DNA of 64,000 nucleotides from JAHEAO01 sp041633555. GTDB taxonomy: Bacteria; Pseudomonadota; Alphaproteobacteria; Rhodobacterales; Rhodobacteraceae. The first letter of the stretch is position 1, and the number at the start of each line of letters is the position of its first letter. Positions 44,601-53,201 of this stretch are shown in pieces. The translations under genes were made by a program, and so were the position numbers. A model generated the notes under the pieces. It saw only the letters and a list, made by a program, of their open reading frames with translations, had not been told where the DNA came from and did no database searches. The stretch lies in contig JBFKFZ010000011.1 of the NCBI GenBank assembly GCA_041633555.1, positions 11,649-75,648 of the forward strand. Direction: 5' to 3'.

Positions 44601-45126
44601 TTACCAGTCGATGCTGGAAGAGGCGATTGCCAAGATCAAGGCGGGCGAATTGGAGGGACTGAGCGAGGCCGACGACCAATGGGCGCCAATGATAAATCTG
44701 GGCGTTCCGGTATTGATCCCCGATAGTTACGTGCCCGATCTTGATGTTCGGCTCGGGCTCTATCGGCGGCTGTCGGCCTTGCATGAAAAGGTCGAGCTGG
44801 AAGGGTTCGCGGCGGAACTGATCGACCGGTTCGGCAAGCTGCCGAAAGAGGTCAACACCCTGCTTCTGGTGGTGCGGATCAAGTCGGAATGCAAGAAGGC
44901 CGGGATCGCGCGGCTCGATGCCGGGCCGAAGGGCGCGACGGTGCAGTTCCACAACGACAAATACGCCAATCCAGCGGGGCTGGTGGATTTCATCCAGGCA
45001 GAGCGCGGTCTGGCCAAGGTCAAGGACAACAAGATCATCGTGCGGCGCGACTGGAAGAAGGACAAGGACAAGATCCGCGGCGCCTTTTCCATCGCGCAGG
45101 ATCTGGCCAAGAAGGCAAAGGCCTGA
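41686..45126 (+). CDS. mfd: Transcription-repair coupling factor Mfd
   Basis: DNA translocase (1146 aa) that removes stalled RNA polymerase and recruits the UvrA nucleotide-excision system. ATG 41686 gives MPETRHITVGGAPEGFDARLV, better than a longer overlapping form. Parts in order: UvrB-like domains 1-3 (residues ~1-450), the CarD-like RNAP-interacting domain (SPGDLVVHVDHGVGRYQGLE), SF2 helicase with Walker A-type CGDVGFGKTEVAMRAAF, DEEQ box in LIVDEEQHFGV, and the D7 region at the C-terminus. Identity is certain. Confidence 0.97.
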   Translation: MPETRHITVGGAPEGFDARLVLNELEKSGRPVMHVARDDKRLAAMQAALEFFAPHVPVVTFPAWDCLPYDRVSPHADISAARMATLAGLVHGMPKGFILLTTLSAATQRVPAREVLREAAFSATVGRQIDEAALRSFLVRMGFSQAPTVMEHGDFAVRGGIIDIYPPGQEGPVRLDLFGDVLDGARRFDPVSQRTVENLSVIELAPVSEVIMDEAAITRFRQNYRIEFGAAGTDDPLYEAVSAGRKHQGLEHWLPFFHERLETILDYLPEATICLDDQITPSRLARWEGIEDQYETRRLAMGQKNRIDTVYKPAPPGLLYLDDDAWNKSVAGHRVLQFHPLAQASGPNVIDGGGRIGRNFSPERQLESVSLFGALEDHVEAKRKVGQVVVASYSEGARERLAGLMEDQGLVGAREIADFRDVPEGKGGVYLAVWALEHGFEGKGVTVISEQDVLGDRLIRRAPKKRRADNFLTETQSLSPGDLVVHVDHGVGRYQGLEVVTALGAAHECILIEYAGGDRLYLPVENIELLSRYGQEEGLLDRLGGGAWQAKKAKLKERIREVADRLIRVAAERLLRRAPILEPPRGMWEAFSARFPYQETDDQQKAIEEVLEDLAAGRPMDRLICGDVGFGKTEVAMRAAFVAAMSGVQVAVVAPTTLLSRQHYGSFAERFRGFPVKVRQLSRFVSAKDAAKTREGLADGTVDIVIGTHALLAKGIRFSNLGLLIVDEEQHFGVNHKERLKQLRSDVHVLTLTATPIPRTLQMSLTGVRDLSIIGTPPVDRLSIRTYVSEFDAITVREAFLREHYRGGQSFYVTPRITDLQEIENFLKDQVPEVTYVVAHGQMAAGKLDDRMNAFYDGKYDVLLATSIVESGLDIPAANTMVVHRADMFGLAQLYQIRGRVGRSKTRAYAYLTTKPRAKLTPTAEKRLRVLGSLDTLGAGFTLASQDLDIRGAGNLVGEEQSGHVREVGYELYQSMLEEAIAKIKAGELEGLSEADDQWAPMINLGVPVLIPDSYVPDLDVRLGLYRRLSALHEKVELEGFAAELIDRFGKLPKEVNTLLLVVRIKSECKKAGIARLDAGPKGATVQFHNDKYANPAGLVDFIQAERGLAKVKDNKIIVRRDWKKDKDKIRGAFSIAQDLAKKAKA

Positions 45127-45165
45127 TGGCTTGATCGACGGTTGTGCCTGCAGGAAGATGCGGGC

Positions 45166-45711
45166 ATGCGTCGCGTCATGATCATCGGGCAGCCGGGGTC
45201 CGGCAAATCCACGCTGGCGCGTGAGCTTGGCAGGATCACGTTCCTGCCGGTCTATCATATCGACGAGATCCTGTGGAAACCGGGCTGGGAGGTTCGCCCG
45301 GCACCTGAAAAGGACAGGATGTGCGCCGAGGTGCATGCGAAGGGGAGTTGGATCTTCGAGGGTGGCTGGTCGGTGACCTGGTCTGAAAGGCTGGCGCGCG
45401 CGGATACGCTGATCTGGCTCGACCTACCGCTGCCGCAACGGGCCTGGCGGATTTTCTGGCGCTCAGTCAGATATACCGGCCGAAGTCGCCCCGACCTGCC
45501 CAAGGGATGCCCGGAGCGGTTCGATCTGGAATTTACCCAGTGGGTCTGGCGCACGCGCCGGACCGGCCGCGCCTCGATGCAGCGCCTGTTCGAGCGTGCG
45601 CCGGCCGAGAAGGACCGGCATCATCTGCGCTCCGGCCGTGAGGTCCGGCACTATCTTCGCGACCTGCGGCGGGCCGTTGCTGTCGGAAATCTGGGGATCC
45701 CCCATCGCTGA
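45166..45711 (+). CDS. P-loop ATPase (adenylate-kinase/FlaR-like)
   Basis: A 181-residue nucleotide-binding protein with Walker A GQPGSGKST at residues ~7-15 (MRRVMIIGQPGSGKSTLAREL). The motif YHIDEILWKPGW and WIFEGGWSVTW are typical of the small P-loop kinases once called DNA-topology modulation proteins (FlaR). ATG 45166 gives the start just ahead of the P-loop. It lies 39 bases after mfd on the same strand. Substrate is not known. Confidence 0.78.
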   Translation: MRRVMIIGQPGSGKSTLARELGRITFLPVYHIDEILWKPGWEVRPAPEKDRMCAEVHAKGSWIFEGGWSVTWSERLARADTLIWLDLPLPQRAWRIFWRSVRYTGRSRPDLPKGCPERFDLEFTQWVWRTRRTGRASMQRLFERAPAEKDRHHLRSGREVRHYLRDLRRAVAVGNLGIPHR

Positions 45712-46047
45712 AATGGGCTGTTTTCACATGATCGCAGTTGAAACAGACAGACACCCCTTGCGCCGCGCCTTTTGTTGCCGGTGAACAGACCAGTATCCTG
45801 ATCGAGCCGACTGAGAGGTTCGCACAAACGGGCATCTGGCATCCGTTCTTGCTCTCCAACGCGCAGAACTGGGTTACGTTCTTTTCATGATTTGAGCAAA
45901 GTCCGATAGACGGAACCTGATTGATCCGGATTTGGCATACCGGCAGCCATTTGCAGGACCAAGCCAATGCCGCGATTGTGTCTTGCGCCTTTCTGCTTAC
46001 GCGATCAGGAAGCCGCCAGAATACTCTGAATGGTGTAATGAACGGCC
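45712..46047. other. 336-bp intergenic region, no gene seen
   Basis: No frame with a good ribosome site or family-like sequence was found on either strand. Probably holds the promoter for the secreted protein gene downstream; no clear repeat, palindrome or terminator hairpin was noticed. Confidence 0.4.
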
Positions 46048-46677
46048 ATGGCTCTTTTGAAGATCGCTCCCGCACTTTGCCTTTTGACGGTTCTTGCGGC
46101 TCCATTGCCAGCCAAGGCAGAGGCCGAATCCTGCTGGACCTCGGTCGGAGGGGAACAGATCGGACTCTTCTACGATGACAATGATACCGTCAGGGACAAC
46201 ACGACGCTGAGGGAAAGGATGTTCGGGGGCAGGGGAGAGATTACCTGCCCCGCCTATGTTACGCTTCGGCATCTGACGCCCGACCTTACCGACGAGGAAC
46301 GTGCACCGTTCTGCCTGCATTATGACAAGGACGCCCGGACCTATCTGGGCTATGCCGAAGGCAGGCGCGACGCTTACCTGGCCTGCAAGGATCCCTCGAA
46401 AGCTTTTTGCAGCCGTGTGAATGCCTCCAAGGACACTGCGTTGGCGATTACCGGTCTGGCGGCGGAAAAGGCCGAGGGCGCGGCAGATGTCGTCGGGAAT
46501 ATCACCAAGCACAGTTCAGGCGCGGTGATCCTGAGCGGCAGTGGCAGTTCGGTTGCCAGTTCTCTGAGCAGCCTCGGGGCCACCGCGATGTCGGTTGCAA
46601 CGGCTCCGGCGACCCTGGCAGCAGCGGCAGTGTCCGTGGTTGCGGTTGGCGGCGCAGTCTATGTCTGCAGCCAATGA
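46048..46677 (+). CDS. Hypothetical secreted protein
   Basis: A 209-residue protein with a good signal peptide (IAPALCLLTVLAAPLPAKA, cleavage near residue 24). The mature part has six Cys (SCWTSVGG, ITCPAY, FCLHY, YLACKD, FCSR and the terminal VCSQ), which could form disulfides, and a hydrophobic C-terminal stretch (MSVATAPATLAAAAVSVVAVGGAVYV) that might anchor it in a membrane. The region SSGSGSSVASSLSSL is a Ser/Gly linker. I do not recognise it. The next gene is convergent and starts 16 bases beyond. Confidence 0.6.
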   Translation: MALLKIAPALCLLTVLAAPLPAKAEAESCWTSVGGEQIGLFYDDNDTVRDNTTLRERMFGGRGEITCPAYVTLRHLTPDLTDEERAPFCLHYDKDARTYLGYAEGRRDAYLACKDPSKAFCSRVNASKDTALAITGLAAEKAEGAADVVGNITKHSSGAVILSGSGSSVASSLSSLGATAMSVATAPATLAAAAVSVVAVGGAVYVCSQ

Positions 46678-46692
46678 CGGATGCGCCGCGGC

Positions 46693-47928
46693 CTATTCCG
46701 CGGCGGTCACACGGCCCGTGGGGCTGTCCTCATATTCCGTCGTGCGGCGCATCAAAGCGTAGGCTAGCCCCGAACAGACCAGTGTTCCCATCAGCAGCGG
46801 TACCGGCGTTCCGTTAAAAGCCTGACCGATCGGGATCGCCAGAAAGACCGAGAGGATCGAGGAGATCGCCGCGATCACGGAGGAGGCCGTGCCCGCGATA
46901 TGGCCCATCGGCTGCAGCGCGAGCGCGTTGAGGTTGCCGAAGGTCAGCCCGGCCATGAAGAAGATCGTGACCGACCAGATGAACCAGAACGGAAAGGCCA
47001 GCGCCTCGGGGATCAGGTTGAAGAGCCATGCCAGCAGGAAGCTGCCGGCAAAGACGGTCTGAACTAGGTAGCTGAGGAGCGCCAGCCTGCGCATCCCGAC
47101 CTGCATGACGAGGGCTGCGTTCAGCACCGTGCCAGTCGCGGCCAGCAAGGCAGAAATCGCGAACCAGAGCGGAAATTCGTCGCCCCTGCCATAGACCGCT
47201 TCGTAGACCGGTTGGGTCGACGTGAGCAGCGCCATCATTTGCGTGAATCCGAGCGTCAGGACGGCAGTGTAGAGCATCACCAGGCGGTTGCCGGTGATCT
47301 CGGCCACGGCCAGCCGCAGCTTCTCGAGATTGAGCGGGCGACGTGCCTCAACGGGCAGCGTCTCGGGCTGGCGCAGGTTCAGCCAGAGACCGCCGACCAG
47401 CGCAAAGCCGATGAAGGCGATGAAGATGAAGCGCCAGCCGGTCATGTCGATGATCAGCGCACCAAGATAGGGCGCGACCGCCGGGACCAGCATGAAGACG
47501 GTCATGACGAAAGAAGTGATTTGCGCCATCCGGCGCCCTTCGTAGAGATCGCGGATCATCGCCATCGGCACGATCCGGGGCCCCGCAGCCCCCAGCCCCT
47601 GAATGGCCCGCGCGGCCAGCACCATCTCCAGCGTTTCCCCATAGAAGGCCAGAGCCGCCCCAAAGACGTAAAACGCTATCCCGCCGGTGATCACGGTCTT
47701 GCGCCCCAGGGCATCGGAGAGCGGTCCGGTGATGATCGTGCCCAATCCCATGCCGAGGACGAATGACAGGATGATCAACTGGGCCCGGTTCGGCGCATCA
47801 GGGCTGAGTTCCGCCGCGATCTCGGGGAAGGCAGGCAGCATCGCGTCGATCGAGAAGGCCAGGGTCGCGAAGAGGACAGCCATCATCGCGACGAATTCAG
47901 GCAGGCCCAGGGGTTTCGTGGGAGTCAT
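46693..47928 (-). CDS. Bcr/CflA-family MFS multidrug efflux transporter
   Basis: A 411-residue major-facilitator protein with about 12 membrane segments. N-terminal half has FSIDAMLPAFPEIAAEL (TM1 region of the Bcr/CflA group) and GMGLGTIITGPLSDALGRKTVI, motif A of the family. Likely drug:proton antiport, but substrate is unknown. Its first 4 bases overlap the stop of the DsbA-like gene, so they are cotranslated. A plausible link is efflux plus redox handling of a shared toxic compound (inference). Confidence 0.9.
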   Translation of the reverse strand: MTPTKPLGLPEFVAMMAVLFATLAFSIDAMLPAFPEIAAELSPDAPNRAQLIILSFVLGMGLGTIITGPLSDALGRKTVITGGIAFYVFGAALAFYGETLEMVLAARAIQGLGAAGPRIVPMAMIRDLYEGRRMAQITSFVMTVFMLVPAVAPYLGALIIDMTGWRFIFIAFIGFALVGGLWLNLRQPETLPVEARRPLNLEKLRLAVAEITGNRLVMLYTAVLTLGFTQMMALLTSTQPVYEAVYGRGDEFPLWFAISALLAATGTVLNAALVMQVGMRRLALLSYLVQTVFAGSFLLAWLFNLIPEALAFPFWFIWSVTIFFMAGLTFGNLNALALQPMGHIAGTASSVIAAISSILSVFLAIPIGQAFNGTPVPLLMGTLVCSGLAYALMRRTTEYEDSPTGRVTAAE

Positions 47929-48572
47929 TCCTCGGCAGCCTTCAGTTGCGCCGAGATATCCTCGATCACCTGGCCCCAGAGTTCGGGCGGCTGCGCACCC
48001 GGCACAGCATGCTTGCTTGCCACGACGAAGGTCGGCACACCTGTGACGCCCATCTTGCGCGAATGTTCGTCACGCGCGCGAATATCGTCGAGATCGGCAT
48101 CGCCCTGCAGAAGCTGGCGCATCATAGCGGCGTCAAGCCCGCAGCCGTCGGCGATGTCGGCCAGAACCTCGATATCCCCGATGTCGCGCCCTTCGACGAA
48201 ATAGGCCCTGAAGAGCGAGGCGACAACAAAGGTCTGCGCACCCTCGATCCCGGCCCAGTGGATCAGCCTATGTGCGTTCAGTGTGTTCGGCGTGCGGGTG
48301 ATGCCTTCCCAGTTGATCGACAGACCGGCAGTCTTTGCGGCCTCGTCGATGCGTGAATAAACCCTGGCCGCGTTCTCCTTACCGCCGAACTTCGACTCAA
48401 GATAGTTGCGCCGGTCCATCCCGCCCTCGGGCATGTCGGGATTGAGCTGGAAGGGATGCCATTCGATGGTGAAGGGATGTTCCGGGTGCGCCTCGAGCGC
48501 GCGGTCGAGATTGGCCTTGCCGATATAGCACCAGGGGCAGATCGGGTCGGATATGATGTCAAGCTTGACCAT
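47925..48572 (-). CDS. DsbA-family (FrnE-like) oxidoreductase
   Basis: A 215-residue thioredoxin-fold protein with active site CPWC (ISDPICPWCYIG) at residues ~12-15 and cis-Pro in TGVPTFVV. No signal peptide, so it is cytosolic, as for FrnE/2-hydroxychromene isomerase-like DsbA relatives. Coupled to the downstream MFS gene by a 4-base overlap. In the family, members act in thiol isomerisation or in polyketide/aromatic degradation; the role here is open. Confidence 0.9.
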   Translation of the reverse strand: MVKLDIISDPICPWCYIGKANLDRALEAHPEHPFTIEWHPFQLNPDMPEGGMDRRNYLESKFGGKENAARVYSRIDEAAKTAGLSINWEGITRTPNTLNAHRLIHWAGIEGAQTFVVASLFRAYFVEGRDIGDIEVLADIADGCGLDAAMMRQLLQGDADLDDIRARDEHSRKMGVTGVPTFVVASKHAVPGAQPPELWGQVIEDISAQLKAAEE

Positions 48573-48656
48573 TGCGGCCTCCGGTATCTTCGCGCGCGGG
48601 GATAGGGGGTATTTAGGTTCGCAGGGACGGAATGACCACCCCGCGCCAGCGCGGAG

Positions 48657-50183
48657 TCAGTGTGCGGATCTGCTTGGGTCGAAGCCGTCGCGCAGCGCCC
48701 CGCGCAACAGCTTGTTGTTGGCGCCGCGCGGCAGGTCGGCGCGGTGAAGATAGAGGCGCGGCTGCTTGTAACGGGCGAGATGCGCCTCGGCATGGGCTTT
48801 CAGTTCCGGCCCTGGCAACTCGACGTCGGCAGTGTAGAAAGCGGCGATGACGGTCACATCCGGTTTGATCTCGACTTCGACGGCGGCGCAATCAGTGATG
48901 CCGGGATGCCGCCGCATTGCAGTTTCGACCTCGATCGGTGAAACCCGGTACCCGCCCGCATTCATCATGTCGTCGGCACGCCCGAGATAGGTAATGGCCC
49001 CTTCGGCATCCATCGCACCGGTGTCGCCAGTCAGGAACCAGTCGCCCTGGTATCGCGCCTTTGTTTCCACCCCCGCCCCCAGATAGCCCAGCATCAGCCC
49101 CGGATCGCTGGCATGGACCGCGATGATCCCCGGCTCACCTCGTGGCACCGGACCATCTGCGCCAAGGATCGCGACACGGCGTCCGGGTTGGGGAAAGCCG
49201 AGGCTCTGCGCTGGCGCCGGACGGCCCGGCGACGAAGAGATGAAGGTCGAACATTCCGACATTCCGAAGGCCTCATGGATCGCGGTGCCGGTCGCCTCCT
49301 CCCAGGCTGCGCGGGTCGTGTCGGGCAGTTTCTCGCCAGCCGACAGGCCATGCCGGAGCTTGGTCAGAGCGGGCATGGGTGCTTTCAGCATCTGCCGATA
49401 GACACCCGGGGCGGCGGCGAAAATCGTAGCGTCATGGCGCTTGAGAAGAAGCGGCAGCATGTCAGGCGTGACGCCAGGTCCGGGGATCAGCGCGGTCGCC
49501 CCGACAGACCAGGGATCCATCAGCCCGGTGCCGAGCGTGTAGGTCCAGTTGAACGCACCCGCATGCAGCAGGCGGTCGGTCGCGGCCAGACCGTACCAAC
49601 CCTGCCACATCATCCGCCGGGCCCAGATTGCGCGGTGGGCGTGGGATACGGCGCGCGGCTGGCCGGATGTACCGGACGTATAGATGAGATAGGCGGGCCG
49701 CTCGGGATCTCCAAGCGAATAGCCAGCAGGCGGCAGGTCGCGAAGGGCCTGCAACTCGCGCAGCGTCAGGACCGAGCAAGGCTGTGCCTCGGGCAGCGCG
49801 ACCCCGTTCGCCGCGACCACAAGGGCCGGGGCGATTTCGGCTGCGATCTTTTCCGTCTCGCCGACCGTCAGTTGGAACGAGGTGGGCACCGGGATCAGCC
49901 CAGCCGCGATCGCGGCGAGATAGGTGATCGGGAAATCGACCGTATTGCCAAGCCGCATCAGGACCCGGTCGCCCTCGCTCAGACCGTGCGACAGAAACCC
50001 GGCCGCGGTCCCGCGAATGGCGGCTTCGAGCCGCGCGTAGCTCCAGCGATCCGCGCCCGAGGGCCGAAGGACGGCCAGCGCGGTCTTGTCGGGCATCTCG
50101 GAGGCGCGGGCCAGGACATGCGCGGCCATATTGAACGGTGCGGGGCAGGGCGGCGGCGGACCTTGATCGTAGACGGAACTCAT
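48657..50183 (-). CDS. AMP-dependent acyl-CoA synthetase/ligase
   Basis: A 508-residue acyl-adenylate-forming enzyme. Core motifs: YLIYTSGTSGQPRAVSHAHR (A3), FGMSECS (A5), DWFLTGDTGAMD (A7), GRADDMMNAGGYRVSP (A8), and NNKLLRG with the C-terminal catalytic Lys. General shape resembles the benzoate/anthranilate-CoA ligase branch, but substrate cannot be fixed. It lies 84 bases upstream of the DsbA-like gene on the same strand and may be in the same transcript. Convergent with nothing; upstream is the arsenic pair. Confidence 0.9.
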   Translation of the reverse strand: MSSVYDQGPPPPCPAPFNMAAHVLARASEMPDKTALAVLRPSGADRWSYARLEAAIRGTAAGFLSHGLSEGDRVLMRLGNTVDFPITYLAAIAAGLIPVPTSFQLTVGETEKIAAEIAPALVVAANGVALPEAQPCSVLTLRELQALRDLPPAGYSLGDPERPAYLIYTSGTSGQPRAVSHAHRAIWARRMMWQGWYGLAATDRLLHAGAFNWTYTLGTGLMDPWSVGATALIPGPGVTPDMLPLLLKRHDATIFAAAPGVYRQMLKAPMPALTKLRHGLSAGEKLPDTTRAAWEEATGTAIHEAFGMSECSTFISSSPGRPAPAQSLGFPQPGRRVAILGADGPVPRGEPGIIAVHASDPGLMLGYLGAGVETKARYQGDWFLTGDTGAMDAEGAITYLGRADDMMNAGGYRVSPIEVETAMRRHPGITDCAAVEVEIKPDVTVIAAFYTADVELPGPELKAHAEAHLARYKQPRLYLHRADLPRGANNKLLRGALRDGFDPSRSAH

Positions 50184-50264
50184 GCGTCAAGCGCTACGGG
50201 CCGACTCCGATGATTGCAAGAGCGGCTCGGTGATCATTGCTAGGCGCTTAATCTCCGCCGATTG

Positions 50265-50912
50265 CTACGACCGGAACAGCCGCGCCACGACGAGCACCGC
50301 CAGTGCCGCGCCGAGCATTTGCATCGCGATGAAGACCGGCATGTGGCTGGGCAGGATGCCCGAGAACGTGTCGGTGAAGCTGCGCGCGATGGTGACAGCG
50401 GGGTTGGCGAAACTCGTCGAGGCGGTGAACCAGTAGGCGCCGGTGATGTAGAGCGCGACCAGTGCGGGGACCGCATCGGGACGGTGACGGAGACCGCCGA
50501 GGATGGTGAAAACGAGGCCAAAGGTCGCGACGACTTCGGCCCACCATTGCGCGGGTCCGGTGCGCAGGGTAGCGGAGAGCTGGAACAGCGACTGATCGAA
50601 CATCAGATGCGTGGCCCAGACGCCCAGCACGCCGCCCGCGATTTGGACCGCGACGAAGATGGCCGCCTCGGCCGGTGCGATTTCTCGGCGGAGGGCAAAG
50701 GCGAGCGTCACGGCCGGATTGAAATGCGCGCCCGAGATCGGGCCGAGGATGGTGATCAGGACGTAGAGGATGCAGCCCGTAGCGATGGCATTGGCGAGCA
50801 GCGCAACCCCGATATTTTCAGGCGACAGGCTTTCGGCCATGATCCCGGACCCGACGACGCCGATCAGAAGAAAGGCTGTGCCGAGACCCTCGGCCAACAG
50901 GCGATCATTCAT
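50265..50912 (-). CDS. aqpS: Aquaglyceroporin-like arsenite channel (AqpS type)
   Basis: A 215-residue MIP channel with six membrane segments and two NPA motifs: HFNPAVTLAFAL and ANPAVTIARSF. In typical channels the second NPA is followed by Arg of the selectivity filter; here it is Val, as in the AqpS channels that let arsenite leave the cell. Its 5' end overlaps arsC by 8 bases, giving the arsC-aqpS operon known from Sinorhizobium meliloti. Arsenite efflux is inferred from this context. Confidence 0.85.
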   Translation of the reverse strand: MNDRLLAEGLGTAFLLIGVVGSGIMAESLSPENIGVALLANAIATGCILYVLITILGPISGAHFNPAVTLAFALRREIAPAEAAIFVAVQIAGGVLGVWATHLMFDQSLFQLSATLRTGPAQWWAEVVATFGLVFTILGGLRHRPDAVPALVALYITGAYWFTASTSFANPAVTIARSFTDTFSGILPSHMPVFIAMQMLGAALAVLVVARLFRS

Positions 50913-51384
50913 GCACTTTTCCGATCCGGTCCAGCTCTGCCTTCAGATCGGGACCTGCCAGTCTTTCCAGCGGCAGCGCAAGCAGGGCCCTGGCGCGGCG
51001 GCCGAGGATTTCGTAGGCCTCATTGAAGGCGGCGGGCTGGTCCTTTTTCGGCGCGGCGGCGGGGTCTTCGACGCCCCAATGGGCGCGAACCGGCGTACCG
51101 GGCCAGATCGGGCAAGTTTCTCCAGCGGCCGAGCCGCAGACGGTGATGACGGCATCCATTTTCGGCGCATCGGGAAGCCCGAACTCATCCCAGCTTTTCG
51201 AGCGGGCAGTGGAGGTCTCGTGGCCGAGGTCCTGGAGCAGGCGCAGCGACTGGGGATGGACGCGGCCGGTCGGGTTCGACCCGGCAGAGAAGGCGCGGAT
51301 GCGGCCCGCGCCGTCATGGTTGAGGATCGATTCCAGAAGGATCGAGCGGGCCGAATTGCCGGTGCAGAGGACGAGAATATTCAT
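50905..51384 (-). CDS. arsC: Thioredoxin/LMW phosphatase-type arsenate reductase ArsC
   Basis: A 159-residue low-molecular-weight phosphatase-fold enzyme reducing arsenate to arsenite. P-loop CTGNSARS contains the nucleophile Cys7. Two other conserved cysteines, TVCGSAAGETC, fit the ArsC redox relay. It is the first gene of the pair with the AqpS-like channel. No arsR repressor is found just upstream within the ~240-base gap, which has no gene; regulation is therefore not obvious. Confidence 0.9.
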   Translation of the reverse strand: MNILVLCTGNSARSILLESILNHDGAGRIRAFSAGSNPTGRVHPQSLRLLQDLGHETSTARSKSWDEFGLPDAPKMDAVITVCGSAAGETCPIWPGTPVRAHWGVEDPAAAPKKDQPAAFNEAYEILGRRARALLALPLERLAGPDLKAELDRIGKVHE

Positions 51385-51627
51385 GCTCGCCTCCTACGAC
51401 GAAATCGTAACGGTTTCATGACAGGAAGGCTTTTCCGAAGTCAGGGGAAGAGCTGGCGTTGTCCGCGCGCGGACAAATGCCCAACCTCTTGAAATCTCAC
51501 AGAATGTGCTGTGAGCATTCAGACTTTCTTTACCCCCGCGACAGGGCCGCGCGGAGGGGGTGGACACAAGACCTGGTGATCTTGTGGCGAGCAGTCTTCC
51601 TGCCGCCCCCCTCTGCAACTGCCCGGT

Positions 51628-52854
51628 TCAGGCCGCGATTTCGGTCCTGATCTTCTCGGCAATGAGCTCTGCAGTTGCCGCCGAAAGCGTCCAGCCCAGA
51701 TGGCCGTGACCGGTATTATAATAGACGCCCGGACGCTTGCCGCCTTTGACCATCGGAACCATGTTCGGCATCATCGGCCGCAGACCCGCCCACGGGATCG
51801 CATGTTCGGTGACCACGTCGGGAAAGAACCGCTCGACCCATTTCACCAGCGGCTTGACGCGGTCGTCGCGGATGTCCCAGTTGTAACCGTTGAACTCGGC
51901 CGTTCCGGCCACCCGGAAACGGTCCTTGCCGAGACGGCTGGTCACGACCTTGGCCTCGTCATCGAGAAGGCTCATCCAAGGCGCGGCCTTCTGGCTGGCT
52001 TCGTCATCGAGCTTGACGGTGATCGAGTAGCCCTTGACGGGATAGACATTCACCCGGTCGCCCAGCATCCGGCCGAACTTGCGGCTGGCGACACCGGCGC
52101 AAACGACAAGGGCATCGAACTGGTCCTCGCCCTTGCCACCCTTGTCGTCCTTCCAGCTGACGACGGGGCCGCACGCCTTGTGGACGATCTCCGTCACCGT
52201 CGCGTTGAAGTAAAAGACGACCCCCTTCTTCTTGCAGGCCTCGGACAGGCCGCGGCTGTAAAGGTGGATGTCGCCGGTCGCATCCGAGGCGGTGTAGTAG
52301 CCGCCATAGAATTCCCCGGTGATCGCGGGTTCCAGCTTCTTGATGTCGGCCGGTGTCACCGCCTCGCGCGTCAGCCCGCCTTCGGCCAGAAGCGCGTTCA
52401 CCTCGGTGGCGTGATCATATTCCTTCTTGTTGTTGTAGATGTGCAGGATACCGCGTTCCTCGATATCGAAGTTGAAGCCTTCTCTCTTCGCCGTCGATTT
52501 CAGCTGCTCGCGGGCCGCGATCGCCAGCCGCACCGTGTCGACGGTGTTCTTGCGGTAATACGGGATATTGCCCACGAATTCCGCCATCCAGGAATATTTG
52601 TGCCAGCTCGGCTTGGGATTGACGAGCAGCGGCGCGCCCCGCTCGAACATCCATTTCATGCCCTTGAACACGGTCGACCAGCGGTTCCAGACCTCGGCAT
52701 TGGAGGCCGATAGCTGACCGCCATTGGCAAAGGAGGTATCCATCGCCGCATAGCGGTTCTGGTCGAAAACCGTGACCTCGTAGCCCCGGTTGAGCAGCGA
52801 ATAGGCGGTTGTCACGCCGGTCACACCGGCGCCGATGACGGCAATTTTTTTCAT
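51628..52854 (-). CDS. dadA: D-amino acid dehydrogenase DadA-like FAD enzyme
   Basis: A 408-residue FAD-dependent amine/amino-acid dehydrogenase. ATG 52854 is preceded by GGGAGG. The dinucleotide motif VIGAGVTGVTTAYSL starts the protein; SFANGGQLSASNAEVW and YYNTGHGHLGWTLSAATA are DadA signatures. A tandem glycine riboswitch sits in its 5' leader, which suggests glycine (or a glycine-related amine) is an inducer or substrate. Classical DadA acts on D-alanine and feeds electrons into the respiratory chain. Confidence 0.92.
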   Translation of the reverse strand: MKKIAVIGAGVTGVTTAYSLLNRGYEVTVFDQNRYAAMDTSFANGGQLSASNAEVWNRWSTVFKGMKWMFERGAPLLVNPKPSWHKYSWMAEFVGNIPYYRKNTVDTVRLAIAAREQLKSTAKREGFNFDIEERGILHIYNNKKEYDHATEVNALLAEGGLTREAVTPADIKKLEPAITGEFYGGYYTASDATGDIHLYSRGLSEACKKKGVVFYFNATVTEIVHKACGPVVSWKDDKGGKGEDQFDALVVCAGVASRKFGRMLGDRVNVYPVKGYSITVKLDDEASQKAAPWMSLLDDEAKVVTSRLGKDRFRVAGTAEFNGYNWDIRDDRVKPLVKWVERFFPDVVTEHAIPWAGLRPMMPNMVPMVKGGKRPGVYYNTGHGHLGWTLSAATAELIAEKIRTEIAA

Positions 52855-52915
52855 TCGGATTGAACCTCCCCGACAGATCAAGATCAGATGCGGGATGATC
52901 CGCACCGGCGACCCC

Positions 52916-53090
52916 CTCTGTCGGAGAACCTGAGAGTTACGCAAAAGCCGGGGCTTCCGCTTGCTCCTTCGGTGGGCCCGGGTAACTTTCCGGACCGCTT
53001 TCCAGATCGTCGGCTTTCGTGCAGTCCGTTTGCCTGAGAGTTTCCGGGGGGTTGCTCCTTCGGCGCCAGGTCTGGCCTGGTCTCTCCTGC
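52916..53090 (-). promoter_or_regulatory. Tandem glycine riboswitch upstream of dadA
   Basis: Two glycine aptamers read on the minus strand. Aptamer 1 (53090-53021) contains GCAGGAGAGACC, GCCGAAGGAGCAACC, CTCTCAGGCAAA and GGACTGC, whose ends GCAG/CTGC close P1. Aptamer 2 (~53006-52916) contains ACCGAAGGAGCAAGCGG, TAACTCTCAGG and closes with TCTG/CAGA. These are the conserved core blocks of the class. The linker between aptamers is short. Glycine riboswitches usually turn on glycine use or export genes; the controlled gene here is dadA, 62 bases downstream. Confidence 0.93.
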
Positions 53091-53201
53091 GCAAAGCCAT
53101 TCGCGACAGGCGCCGTCTAGGGCCGAAAACGATTCGCTACAAGCGAAATTATCAAGCGGCGGTTTTTCGTTAGAAACCATTGCGGCAAACCTATCGGCAG
53201 T

